Source: Streptococcus oralis
GTDB taxonomy: Bacteria; Bacillota; Bacilli; Lactobacillales; Streptococcaceae
Direction of reading: 5' to 3'
Assembly (NCBI RefSeq): GCF_024399415.1
Contig: NZ_CP029257.1
Location: forward strand, 767,501-831,500
DNA: 64,000 nucleotides
Below are positions 21,611 to 30,680 of the stretch, in pieces. The translations under genes and the position numbers were made by a program. Under the pieces are notes generated by a model, which did no database searches, was not told where the DNA came from, and worked only from the letters and a program-made list of their open reading frames with translations. Positions within the stretch are counted from its first letter, which is position 1; each line of letters opens with the position of its first letter.

Positions 21611-22447
21611 ATGAGTGATTTGAAAGCGATTCAGGCTCGTAGTCTGGAAATGGCTGAATATTTCGTCGCATTTTGTAAAGAACATGATTTGTTGTGCTAT
21701 CTCTGTGGTGGAGGAGCCATTGGCGCCCTTCGTAATAAGGGCTTCATTCCTTGGGATGATGATTTGGACTTTTTCATGCCGCGTAAGGACTATGAAAAAT
21801 TAGCAGAACTGTGGCCACGTTATGCAGACGAGCGTTATTTCTTGTCAAAGAGTAATAAAGATTTTGTAGACCGTAACCTTTTTATTACCATTCGTGACAA
21901 GGAAACTACTTGTATCAAGCCTTATCAGAAGGATTTGGATTTGCCACACGGTTTGGCCTTGGATGTTTTACCATTGGATTATTATCCTAAAAATCCAGCT
22001 GAGCGTAAGAAACAGGTTCGTTGGGCCTTGATTTATTCACTCTTTTGTGCGCAAACTATCCCAGAAAAGCATGGTGCAGTCATGAAATGGGGAAGTCGTA
22101 TCTTACTCGGCCTGACTCCAAAATCTCTACGTTATCGCATTTGGAAAAAAGCTGAAAAAGAAATGACCAAGTATGGTCTGGCTGAGTGCGATGGAATTAC
22201 GGAATTATGCTCAGGTCCCGGCTACATGCGAAACAAATACCCAATCGCATCCTTTGAAGACAATCTTTTCTTGCCATTTGAAGGAACTGAGATGCCTATT
22301 CCAGTTGGCTACGATGCTTATCTCAGCACTGCTTTTGGGGACTATATGACACCGCCACCAGCGAACAAACAAGTACCGCATCATGATGCTATTATAGCAG
22401 ACATGGACAAGAGCTACACAGAGTATAAGGGAGAATATGGAGCATGA
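21611..22447 (+). CDS. LicD-family phosphotransferase
   Basis: LicD proteins transfer phosphocholine or other phospho-alcohols from a CDP-activated donor onto sugars of teichoic acid or surface glycans. The 278-residue protein has the family core GGGAIGALRNKGFIPWDDDL (residues 35-54), whose Asp triad binds metal and nucleotide, and the C-terminal LSTAFGDYMTPPP. It probably corresponds to the licD gene next to psr in pneumococcus. AGAGGAGAGAC precedes the ATG. The stop overlaps the next start (ATGA). The exact acceptor and donor cannot be told from the sequence. Confidence 0.85.
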   Translation: MSDLKAIQARSLEMAEYFVAFCKEHDLLCYLCGGGAIGALRNKGFIPWDDDLDFFMPRKDYEKLAELWPRYADERYFLSKSNKDFVDRNLFITIRDKETTCIKPYQKDLDLPHGLALDVLPLDYYPKNPAERKKQVRWALIYSLFCAQTIPEKHGAVMKWGSRILLGLTPKSLRYRIWKKAEKEMTKYGLAECDGITELCSGPGYMRNKYPIASFEDNLFLPFEGTEMPIPVGYDAYLSTAFGDYMTPPPANKQVPHHDAIIADMDKSYTEYKGEYGA

Positions 22448-23412
22448 TGGGAGAAAAAATAAGCGTTATCGTTCCAGTTTACAATGTAGAGGCTTATCTG
22501 GAGCGATGTGTGGAGTCGATTCTTCAACAGACTTATGCCCATTTTGAGTTAATCCTAATCAATGATGGTTCTACTGATTCCAGTGGACAGATCTGTGATC
22601 ACTTAGCGTCTCAGTATGAGAATATCAAGGTTTATCATATCGAAAATGCTGGTGTTTCAAATGCTAGAAATATGGGAATTCAGCTAGCAACGGGTTCTTG
22701 GGTTACCTTTATTGATAGCGATGATTTCGTTACCCAGGATTACCTAGCTACTTTAGCAAGTGCAGCTGAAGGGTTGAATGTAGGCTTTGTAATTGCTCCT
22801 CTGCACCATATCAAAAACGGCATTGTAACAGACCTACCTTCACATTCAGAAAAAACAGAACTCTGGTCAACAGAAGAAACCATGAAGGAACTACTGATGA
22901 CTACCAGAACATCATTTTTTCCAGTCGCAAAACTGTTTAAGAGAGACCTGCTTGCCGATGAAAAGTTTAATACCAATTATCACCTAGCTGAAGATGCCTT
23001 GTTTTTAACTGAATTGCTACTAAAGACAAGATGCAGTTGCGTATTTATTGACAAACCTGTTTATTATTATGATCATCGTGAGGGAAGTGCAACAACATCT
23101 GTTAATCGACATGTATTTGACACAATAGAAGTTTATAAGCAAATAATTGCTCAAGTTTCACAAGCCTTCCCTAATTTAAAATACGAATTAATAAATAGAG
23201 AATGTTGGTCGTACATCACAGTTTACGATAAAATTATCTTTACTTCACGTGAAGAGTATCAAAAGGAGAAAGCCGAGCTGAGGACTTGGATTGTTCAGCA
23301 CCGACGCGAAATATGGAAAGATGCTTATTTCACCACTTTTCGCAAGGTAGCTATCCTTTCACTTGTCATTTCTCCATGGCTATATAAGAAAATTGTTGGA
23401 TTAAAAAACTAA
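22444..23412 (+). CDS. family 2 glycosyltransferase
   Basis: A 322-residue GT-A fold transferase. It opens with ISVIVPVYNVEAYLERCVES, continues with LINDGSTDSSGQIC and has the DXD-type FIDSDDFVTQDY near residue 100. It should add a sugar from a nucleotide-sugar donor to a membrane-linked or polymer acceptor at the cytoplasmic face; the C-terminal 20 residues are hydrophobic and basic and may touch the membrane. A second ATG at 22447 is also possible. Its place between LicD genes suggests it builds the repeat unit that they decorate. The 3' half appears more AT-rich than the 5' half by eye. Confidence 0.85.
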   Translation: MMGEKISVIVPVYNVEAYLERCVESILQQTYAHFELILINDGSTDSSGQICDHLASQYENIKVYHIENAGVSNARNMGIQLATGSWVTFIDSDDFVTQDYLATLASAAEGLNVGFVIAPLHHIKNGIVTDLPSHSEKTELWSTEETMKELLMTTRTSFFPVAKLFKRDLLADEKFNTNYHLAEDALFLTELLLKTRCSCVFIDKPVYYYDHREGSATTSVNRHVFDTIEVYKQIIAQVSQAFPNLKYELINRECWSYITVYDKIIFTSREEYQKEKAELRTWIVQHRREIWKDAYFTTFRKVAILSLVISPWLYKKIVGLKN

Positions 23413-23433
23413 TATCATGAGAAGGAGTTGAAA

Positions 23434-25593
23434 ATGAATTTTTCAAAAATGGATGAATACTTTGAAAAATCAAAACTATGGATTGCGTATCTATTTGTTT
23501 TCATTTCGATTTTAAGTATGAGTTCACTGGTTTATAAGATAGCAAATCCCCTCTACAAGGGATTATCAGCGATTGTAGTGCTTTATATTTGCTATACCTT
23601 ATTGTTTAAGTGGAAAGAAATCACAGCAGATCGCAAATTTCTATCCTTATTTGGACTCTTAGCTGGAAGTCATCTGCTATCAGCTGTTTTCAATCGCTCT
23701 GGACATCTGATTGGAAATGTGATTGAAATTCTCTTCATGGTAACCTATGTTTTATTATTTACCATGTTACAATCAGGGCAACTTAAAAAATTATTTGACT
23801 GGATTGCCTATACGGTTCAAATTGTATCTTTTTCTTCAGCAATTTTTGCGTTTGGTTTATTGATAAGTAGAGTCCTCATCCTATTTAAGATTGGTGAACA
23901 ATCTTATTACTATGGTGTCATGAACGGCCGTCTGTGGGGGATTGTCAATCCAAATGCTAGTGCGATATTTTCATACATTAGCATTATTTTGGCTATGTAT
24001 TTGATCCATAAAGGAAGTAAATATTCTGTTTATCTTAAACTGAACAATGTGATTCAATTCGTTTACTTCGCTACGATGCAAAGTCGAGGAGCCTTACTTT
24101 CTTTACTTCTCATGATTGGACTCTATAGTTTCTTTGCTACTAGAGGAAGTATCGTTAAACGATTCCTCACTTTTATAGTTGCTGGTTTGCTGATTACTGC
24201 AACTAATATTGGATTAAGCTATGTAACTTCAATCTATATCTCATCTGAAACTGCGACTGTCTTAGATTTAAACAAAGGAGAATCCTATGCTGAAACAGAT
24301 TCGTCTGTCACTAAGAAGAACGGTGAGCTCCATCTGATCGAAACAACACCAAGTGGTAGAACCTATATCTGGAAAAATGCCATCAAGATGGGAAGTGCCA
24401 AACCAATTTTTGGTTATGGTGTACGAAACGTTCCAGATTACTACGCAGAATATTTCAGTAAATTTGAGATTCAAAACTCCCTTATCGGTGGGAATTTCCA
24501 TAACATTTTTGTGACTATATTTGTCAGTTCGGGAGTTATAGGTTTGGTATCCTTCCTTCTTGTACTGGCTTATGTCATCAAGCGCTTTTTAACGTATTTG
24601 ATTGTTTCCAAGAAACATACTGATAAATTGATCATGATCCTTTTCTTTGGTATCTTGTTTGGTCAATTATTTGAAAGTCAGATTATGTATTCAACCAACT
24701 TTATTAATATCATCTTCTGGCTAGCGATTGGCTATGGACTCGTAGTCTGCAAACGGGATGAAGGAGTTCGGTACCAAGAAGTAACAGATGTCAATGAAAT
24801 TCAAGAGATGGAACTTGGAATCATGGAGTATATTCATGAAGTTTGTCAGAAAATTGGTGTCAAGTATTTCTTAGCATATGGAAGTCTAATTGGTGCTGTT
24901 CGCCATCAAGGATTTATCCCTTGGGATGATGACATGGATATCTGCATGTTACGAGAAGATTATGAAAAGTTGCAAGACTACCTTATCGCTAACCCTGATG
25001 AACGTTACGAGGTCATGTCTTATAAAAATAATCTCAACTATGTCTATCCCTTCATGAAAGTGCAGGATAACCATACTTACTTGCTGGAAGAAGATGTTCG
25101 CATTGATTCGAATATGGGAATCTATGTCGATATTTTCCCTGTGGATGGCTACGAGGATGACGTACAATTTAAAAACAAGATGACGAAACTGATAAAGAAA
25201 CGTCAATTGAGTTGCTACACCTTCAAAGGCATTACCAATACAAAAAGTGTACTGAATTCACTGCTACGTTATGTGTCAGTTATTATTTTCTATTTCACCA
25301 ATACGAACAAATACGTTGCCCAGATTGAAGAGCTTGCAAAATCCCGTAAAGTCTCAGATTATGAGCAAGTGGATTATCTTATCTACAAGGATATGAACAA
25401 ACCAGTGTGGAGACGTGAATGGCTGGAACAAGTTACTACTGGAATATTTGAAGGTAAGGAATTTACCATTCCAAAAAATTATCATGAAATTTTGACCTCA
25501 GACTACGGAGACTATATGCAATTGCCACCGGTTGAACAAAGAGTATCTCATCATGATTTTAAATTATGGAAGATTGTTAAAAGGTCTAAATGA
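23434..25593 (+). CDS. Wzy/O-antigen-ligase-like membrane protein fused to a LicD domain
   Basis: A 719-residue two-domain protein. Residues 1 to about 445 form 10-12 hydrophobic spans with one large extracellular loop (about residues 265-365, containing TPSGRTYIWKNAIKMG and GNFHNIF), the pattern of O-antigen ligase/polymerase proteins. Residues about 455-719 are a complete LicD domain: YFLAYGSLIGAVRHQGFIPW followed by DDDMD, a NMGIYVDIFPVDGY motif and the ending SDYGDYMQLPPVEQ. The frame is unbroken across the junction. AAGGAG lies 6 bases before the ATG at 23434; a TTG at 23428 is rejected. It could polymerise or ligate a phosphocholine glycan such as teichoic acid while its cytoplasmic domain adds a phospho-group. 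Pneumococcal teichoic acid polymerase (TarP) is a candidate relative, which I could not verify. Confidence 0.82.
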   Translation: MNFSKMDEYFEKSKLWIAYLFVFISILSMSSLVYKIANPLYKGLSAIVVLYICYTLLFKWKEITADRKFLSLFGLLAGSHLLSAVFNRSGHLIGNVIEILFMVTYVLLFTMLQSGQLKKLFDWIAYTVQIVSFSSAIFAFGLLISRVLILFKIGEQSYYYGVMNGRLWGIVNPNASAIFSYISIILAMYLIHKGSKYSVYLKLNNVIQFVYFATMQSRGALLSLLLMIGLYSFFATRGSIVKRFLTFIVAGLLITATNIGLSYVTSIYISSETATVLDLNKGESYAETDSSVTKKNGELHLIETTPSGRTYIWKNAIKMGSAKPIFGYGVRNVPDYYAEYFSKFEIQNSLIGGNFHNIFVTIFVSSGVIGLVSFLLVLAYVIKRFLTYLIVSKKHTDKLIMILFFGILFGQLFESQIMYSTNFINIIFWLAIGYGLVVCKRDEGVRYQEVTDVNEIQEMELGIMEYIHEVCQKIGVKYFLAYGSLIGAVRHQGFIPWDDDMDICMLREDYEKLQDYLIANPDERYEVMSYKNNLNYVYPFMKVQDNHTYLLEEDVRIDSNMGIYVDIFPVDGYEDDVQFKNKMTKLIKKRQLSCYTFKGITNTKSVLNSLLRYVSVIIFYFTNTNKYVAQIEELAKSRKVSDYEQVDYLIYKDMNKPVWRREWLEQVTTGIFEGKEFTIPKNYHEILTSDYGDYMQLPPVEQRVSHHDFKLWKIVKRSK

Positions 25594-25650
25594 CGGGATT
25601 GGGATTAAGAAACGTTTAAAAATATAGTCAAATTTAGGAGAATAGAACCT

Positions 25651-26463
25651 ATGTCTGAAAGAACTTTAACTCTTGAAGAAATAAAGCAAGTAGAATTGGA
25701 TATTTTAAAGTATCTACATGATCTTTGTGAACAACATCAAATCAAATACTTTATTGATTTTGGAACCTTACTAGGGGCCGTACGCCATAAAGGATTTATC
25801 CCTTGGGATGATGATACAGATATTTCCTTGGCGCGTGATGAATTTGAAAAACTGTACAAGGTTTTACAAAATGAAAATCATCCCTACTATAAATTGATTT
25901 CATTCAGAGAAACAAAGGGATATCCATACAGTTATATGAGAGTCTATGATGTAAGGACTCGTCGAGATGCTAACCTCGTAGACCCAACGGTTGTATTGGG
26001 AACTTGCGTTGACATTTTTCCATATGATGGTGTCGTAAAAGAGGAAAGTGACCGTAAAAAAATGAAGCTCTACAAATATTTCATTCGCCTTTCTTCTTTG
26101 AATTTTAAAGGGATCAAGTCTGAGAATGGTGGACTTAAGAACCTCCCTCGTTATATGGGATCAGCTATTTTCCGCTTAACTTCCCCACAGCTATGGAATC
26201 AAAAATTAGAGAGCCTTGCTTTGAAGTATAGTGTAGATCAAGCAACAGATCTAACTTGTACTATCTATGACCCTTATTATCCAAATGGTATAAAAAAAGA
26301 ATGGCTCTATGATTTGATTGATATGCCCTATGAAGACATTGTGGTCAAGGTTCCGAGAAAATACCATGAAATACTTGTCTACGAATTTGGAGAAAACTAT
26401 ATGACTCCACCTCCTATTGAGCAACAAGTCCCAGGAGGGGATAAAAATTATTGGATTGATTAG
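25651..26463 (+). CDS. LicD-family phosphotransferase (second stand-alone copy)
   Basis: A 270-residue LicD protein with YFIDFGTLLGAVRHKGFIPW followed by DDDTD (core motif, from about residue 34), TCVDIFPYDGV, and the C-terminal YEFGENYMTPPPIEQQ. It is closer in wording to the LicD domain of the preceding fusion than to the first LicD of this cluster, which suggests a local duplication. AGGAG lies 10 bases before the ATG. Together the locus holds three LicD domains, enough for distinct acceptor positions. Confidence 0.85.
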   Translation: MSERTLTLEEIKQVELDILKYLHDLCEQHQIKYFIDFGTLLGAVRHKGFIPWDDDTDISLARDEFEKLYKVLQNENHPYYKLISFRETKGYPYSYMRVYDVRTRRDANLVDPTVVLGTCVDIFPYDGVVKEESDRKKMKLYKYFIRLSSLNFKGIKSENGGLKNLPRYMGSAIFRLTSPQLWNQKLESLALKYSVDQATDLTCTIYDPYYPNGIKKEWLYDLIDMPYEDIVVKVPRKYHEILVYEFGENYMTPPPIEQQVPGGDKNYWID

Positions 26464-26504
26464 ATTTAAAAGTTGCTTATTGTTAAGATAAAGGAGTTTT
26501 CAAG

Positions 26505-29033
26505 GTGAAAAATAAATGGTTATTAAAATCAGTCAGCTATAGTGTTCTCGCATTCTTTCTATTACTGATTCAGTTATCGCAAGGAGTAGATGCAGATACC
26601 ATCTCTGCAGGTTCGGGCAATCGTATCCATTTCATAAATACTAAAGCAAAATCTGGGAGTGATGCCATCCTTCTGGAAAGCAATGGTCACTATGCTTTGA
26701 TTGATATGGGGGAAGACTATGATTTCCCTGATGGGAGTGACCCACGCTATCCAAGCCGCTGGGGAATTTCCATGAGAAATTATCAAGTATTGGAGGATCG
26801 ATTGATTCGCCACTTGGATCAAATAGGTGTAAAAAAATTAGATTTTATTATAGGCACTCATGTTCATAGTGACCATATTGGTGGAGCAGACGAAATACTC
26901 AATCGATATCAAGTCGGTAAGTTTTATTTGAAAAAATATTCAGATGATCGGATCACAGCAAACTGGGGACTATGGGATAATCTTTTCAATTATGATAATG
27001 CTTTGAGAGCAGCTCAAAAACGAGGAGTTACTCTTATCCAGAATATTTCAGATGAGGATAGCCATCTAAAATTAGGTGATATGGATATCCAACTCTACAA
27101 CTATAAGAATGAATATGATGCTGACGGGAATCTGAAAAAAGTTCGAGATGATAACTCCAACTCCATTGTTTCAGTAGTGACTGTGGCAGGAAAGAGAATC
27201 TATCTTGGTGGAGATTTGGATAATGCCGAAGGAGCAGAAGATAAGTTAGGTCCAGTTATCGGCAAGGTTGATATGATGAAATGGAACCACCATTATGATG
27301 CGACAATTTCAAATACGATTAATTTCCTTGAAAACTTATCACCAAAAATGATTATTCAGACAACTGGTGGAGATATTAATGTTGCTTCAACCAGAGAATA
27401 CCTTCAGAAGAAAAATATTCAGGTTCTTCATGCTGCTAGCCAAACTCAAGACGCTACCGTTTTTGATATTAGCGATAAAGGATTTGCAAATGTTTCAAAT
27501 TCCTTCCCTAATATCCCTGTAGTTGACGAAAAATGGTATCAAGAAGATGGTTATTGGAAATATCGTTTGACTGACGGAGAAATGGCTATCGGCTGGAGAG
27601 AGATTGGCGGAGCCACTTATTTCTTTAATGGAAAAGGACAAATGCAAGCAGGTCGCTGGCTTCACCTTAACGACGACTGGGGAGAAAATGCCAAAGGGAA
27701 TGATTACTATCTGAACCAAAATGGTAAAATGCAAACTGGTGGTTGGTTCAAACTAGATGACTCTTGGTATTATATCCAATCAAATGGTGCTAGACGATTT
27801 AGCGAGCTCTCTGAAATTGGAGGGAAAAAGTATCTCTTTGCTGCAGATGGGAAGATGCTAACAGGACACCAAGTCTATAATGGCAAGAAGATGTTCTTTA
27901 GCGAAAGTGGTGCACTCCAAACAGCAGGTAAGCCTTCAACATGGCAAAAGATTGATTCAAATTGGTATTTCTATGATGAGGATGGGCTAAAGACCATCGG
28001 TAAAAAGAATATCAATGGAAGCACATACTACTTTAATCAAGAAGGTATCATGCAAACTGGCTGGGCATTTGTTGATGGTCACTGGAACTATTTTGCAAGT
28101 TCTGGAGCTATGAAAACCGGCTGGGTCAAGGATCAGGAAACATGGTATTATCTGGATAAAGATGGCATCATGTTAACTGGCAGACAAGATATAAATGGTG
28201 TTCGTTACTATTTGAATGCTAGTGGTGCCATGCAGACTGGATGGAAGTGGCAAGACAATAGCTGGTACTTCTATACGAACTCAGGTGCTATGAAAACTGG
28301 TTGGTTGAAAGATAAAGAATCATGGTATTATTTGGATCCAGAAACAGGTATTATGGCTGTAGGATCTAAAGAGATTGACGGTAAGAACTATTTCTTCAGC
28401 TCAGCAGGTACTATGCAAGTTGGATGGCAGTGGTCAAATGATTCTTGGCATTACTACGCTACGTCGGGCGCACTCCAAACTGGTTGGTTGAAAGATGGTG
28501 ATGTCTGGTATTATCTTGAAGGTAAGGAAGGCGTTATGTTAGTCGGCCTCCATCAAGTAGATGGTAAGCAATATTACTTTAGCAAATCTGGTGCCATGCA
28601 AACAGGCTGGAAATGGTTTGATAATCATTACCGTTACTTTGAATCAAATGGAGCCATGAAAACTGGTTGGATAAAAGACAAAGGCGTCTGGTATTATCTA
28701 AATCCTGAAGATGGCATCATGTTGGTTGGCCTTCATAAAGTAAATGGTGATCATTATTACTTTGATGAATCAGGAGCTATGCAGAAAGGTTGGAAACAGC
28801 TTGATGGTAATTGGTACTATTTCCAAGCTGATGGTTCTTTGTTGAAGAACGCAACAACACCTGATGGTTATAAAGTAAACGAAGAAGGAATCTGGAAACA
28901 GGCTGTTGCTGCTGTAAATAGCGATGCAGTCAAGCCAGAACAGAAACAAGAAGCTAATTCCTCTATTGTTGAACAACCTAAACAAGATTCAAATCTAGAA
29001 GCCAACGCTTCTGATAAGAAAGAAAAAGAATAA
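26505..29033 (+). CDS. choline-binding phosphorylcholine esterase homologue (Pce/CbpE-like)
   Basis: An 842-residue secreted protein with a GTG start preceded by AAGGAG. A signal peptide spans residues 1-31. Residues about 40-335 form a metallo-beta-lactamase-fold domain with THVHSDHIGG (H119, H121, D123, H124), YLGGDLDNAEG and KWNHHYDAT, the metal-ligand motifs of pneumococcal Pce, which removes phosphocholine from teichoic acid. Residues about 343-800 carry roughly 20 choline-binding repeats (GW...WYY...G.M), including four tandem copies of a 60-61-residue three-repeat block. A charged, unstructured tail ends the protein, as in Pce. It should anchor on choline-bearing wall polymers. It sits beside LicD genes, which install the group it would remove. 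Confidence 0.88.
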   Translation: MKNKWLLKSVSYSVLAFFLLLIQLSQGVDADTISAGSGNRIHFINTKAKSGSDAILLESNGHYALIDMGEDYDFPDGSDPRYPSRWGISMRNYQVLEDRLIRHLDQIGVKKLDFIIGTHVHSDHIGGADEILNRYQVGKFYLKKYSDDRITANWGLWDNLFNYDNALRAAQKRGVTLIQNISDEDSHLKLGDMDIQLYNYKNEYDADGNLKKVRDDNSNSIVSVVTVAGKRIYLGGDLDNAEGAEDKLGPVIGKVDMMKWNHHYDATISNTINFLENLSPKMIIQTTGGDINVASTREYLQKKNIQVLHAASQTQDATVFDISDKGFANVSNSFPNIPVVDEKWYQEDGYWKYRLTDGEMAIGWREIGGATYFFNGKGQMQAGRWLHLNDDWGENAKGNDYYLNQNGKMQTGGWFKLDDSWYYIQSNGARRFSELSEIGGKKYLFAADGKMLTGHQVYNGKKMFFSESGALQTAGKPSTWQKIDSNWYFYDEDGLKTIGKKNINGSTYYFNQEGIMQTGWAFVDGHWNYFASSGAMKTGWVKDQETWYYLDKDGIMLTGRQDINGVRYYLNASGAMQTGWKWQDNSWYFYTNSGAMKTGWLKDKESWYYLDPETGIMAVGSKEIDGKNYFFSSAGTMQVGWQWSNDSWHYYATSGALQTGWLKDGDVWYYLEGKEGVMLVGLHQVDGKQYYFSKSGAMQTGWKWFDNHYRYFESNGAMKTGWIKDKGVWYYLNPEDGIMLVGLHKVNGDHYYFDESGAMQKGWKQLDGNWYYFQADGSLLKNATTPDGYKVNEEGIWKQAVAAVNSDAVKPEQKQEANSSIVEQPKQDSNLEANASDKKEKE
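28104..28832 (+). repeat. four tandem 180-183 bp repeats encoding choline-binding triplets
   Basis: Units begin at 28104, 28284, 28467 and 28650, each opening with a Gly-Ala-(Met/Leu) repeat then TGW(V/L/I)KD. Each encodes three choline-binding motifs in the same order, and the spacing stays in frame, so the array grew by duplication of whole triplets. Confidence 0.75.
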
Positions 29034-29038
29034 AGAAG

Positions 29039-29077
29039 AAATCCCCTACTGACAACTAATTTATCAGTAGGGGATTT
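29039..29077 (+). terminator. bidirectional terminator between the Pce homologue and the flippase
   Basis: A perfect stem of at least 12 bp (29041-29052 with 29064-29075) is flanked by A on the left and T7 on the right. It can end transcription from both convergent genes. Confidence 0.85.
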
Positions 29078-29079
29078 TT

Positions 29080-30558
29080 TTAATTTCGTTTTAATTTAGC
29101 AAGTACAAGGTTCAGTGCATAGTGGAGTGTTTTATCTTTGGTAATAAAGAGGGTCAAGAGGTAATAGATACCACAAGTTGCTACGGTAGACAGAACCATG
29201 AGAATCATATTGAAGTTTACTGTGTAGGAATTGATTTGGAAAATCATCTTGAAAATATAGAAGATTGGGATAAAACCAAGGGATATAATGCTATAACGTG
29301 TTAAGGTTATAAAAATTTCTTTTAAACTAATCAGTTGGTGTTTCTTGATAAAATGAATTTCAAGTAAAACAACGATAGTTTCTGCGATAATGGTCGTAGC
29401 GATGTAATACTCAGGTGCAAAAATATTATTGAAATACAAGATGCTATTTAATAGTATATTGGCACCACCACCAAGGAAGTAGAAGGCGGTTAAGCGATTT
29501 TCATGGTCATTGATAAAGATAATCTGTTTACCAAGAATCAACTCAATAGCCCAAATGATGGTACGAAAAGCGAAGACGCTAGTTACGATACCCGCTTCAA
29601 GATATTTTTCAGAAGAATAAATAACAGTTGCGTACCGTCCCAATATCATAATCCCAATACTAGTTGGAACCATAAGGAAATAGAATAAGGATGCCGCTTG
29701 ATTCACGAGATAATTATAGGACTTGTAATCCTTTTTACCGAGATAGTAGCCAAGGCGCGGAATACTAACGTTGATAGCTCCACTCAAGACACTGGCAATC
29801 AACATGACAATACTATAGGCAATTGTATAATAAGAAATGTAGTTTTCATCTGGTCCCTTGGTGATAAACATTCTATCTAGCAAGGTGTAAAGCATATTAG
29901 CGTTTGCTAAGAGAAGCATAGTGAAGAGCGGTTTAGAAGCTTTGACTAATTCGACGAATCCAATTTTAACAAAAGAAACTTCTCTCTTAATCCAAAGAAA
30001 ACTGAGCAGGTAGTTGAGGATAGTGGTCGCTGTCATAACGATAGCATAAGGAACAATATCATCTGCCGTTTTAACAAAGGCGAAGATAGCGACCAGCATG
30101 GTAATTCGAATAATTAATGTTTTATAGAGGATGAAGGCATAGTTTTCATAAGCCTCGTTCATCCATTCGATATTGAGAAATTGGAAGAGTGCTTGGGCCC
30201 CTAGGATGTAGTACAGGACTTTCAGATTCTCAATGCTGGTGTCAAAGAAGATAATGAGGAAGTAGATACCTGTCGTCAGGAGAGAGGTGAAAACCGAGAT
30301 ATAAAACAACTTAGAAAAGACGTAGTTGATTTTATTCTTGTCATCCTTGACCTTACTAATAGCTCGAATCCCGTAGTTGTATATTCCAAAGGCAGCTAGT
30401 GGAATAATGAAACTTGCCCAGGTATTGGCTGTATTGAAATAACCGTAATTGGATTTGCTGAGAATCCGCGTCAGATAAGGATTGGTTATCAGTGGAAAAA
30501 CGATATTGAGAATATTGACCAGCAAGCTGGCCAAGGCATTTACTTTTATATTTTTCAT
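29080..30558 (-). CDS. polysaccharide/teichoic acid flippase (MATE-like Wzx, TacF-related)
   Basis: A 492-residue membrane protein with about 14 spans from the polysaccharide-export branch of the MOP superfamily. These proteins flip undecaprenyl-linked repeat units or chains to the outer face. Phrases such as NALASLLVNILNIVFPLITN, YGYFNTANTW, YNYGIRAIS, NIEWMNEAYENYAFILYKT and SEKYLEAGIVTSVFAFRTII closely resemble pneumococcal TacF, the teichoic acid flippase linked to choline dependence, but the protein is clearly a distinct sequence. It is encoded opposite to the LicD/Pce genes, with its own extended -10 (30595-30600, minus strand) divergent from mecA. It completes a polymer-assembly set with the GT and the Wzy-like protein. 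Confidence 0.82.
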   Translation of the reverse strand: MKNIKVNALASLLVNILNIVFPLITNPYLTRILSKSNYGYFNTANTWASFIIPLAAFGIYNYGIRAISKVKDDKNKINYVFSKLFYISVFTSLLTTGIYFLIIFFDTSIENLKVLYYILGAQALFQFLNIEWMNEAYENYAFILYKTLIIRITMLVAIFAFVKTADDIVPYAIVMTATTILNYLLSFLWIKREVSFVKIGFVELVKASKPLFTMLLLANANMLYTLLDRMFITKGPDENYISYYTIAYSIVMLIASVLSGAINVSIPRLGYYLGKKDYKSYNYLVNQAASLFYFLMVPTSIGIMILGRYATVIYSSEKYLEAGIVTSVFAFRTIIWAIELILGKQIIFINDHENRLTAFYFLGGGANILLNSILYFNNIFAPEYYIATTIIAETIVVLLEIHFIKKHQLISLKEIFITLTRYSIISLGFIPIFYIFKMIFQINSYTVNFNMILMVLSTVATCGIYYLLTLFITKDKTLHYALNLVLAKLKRN

Positions 30559-30621
30559 TGAACTTTCTTTCTTAAATCTAAAATCATATCTAGTATTATA
30601 TCACATTCTCGCTTCATTCTT

Positions 30622-30650
30622 TTGATAAAATCGTAAAAATCTAGTATAAT
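30622..30650 (+). promoter_or_regulatory. mecA promoter
   Basis: TTGATA (30622-30627), a 17-base spacer and TATAAT (30645-30650). The mecA ATG lies 31 bases further on. Confidence 0.8.
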
Positions 30651-30680
30651 AGATAGACTGAAAGTATGAGGTTACTAGAT

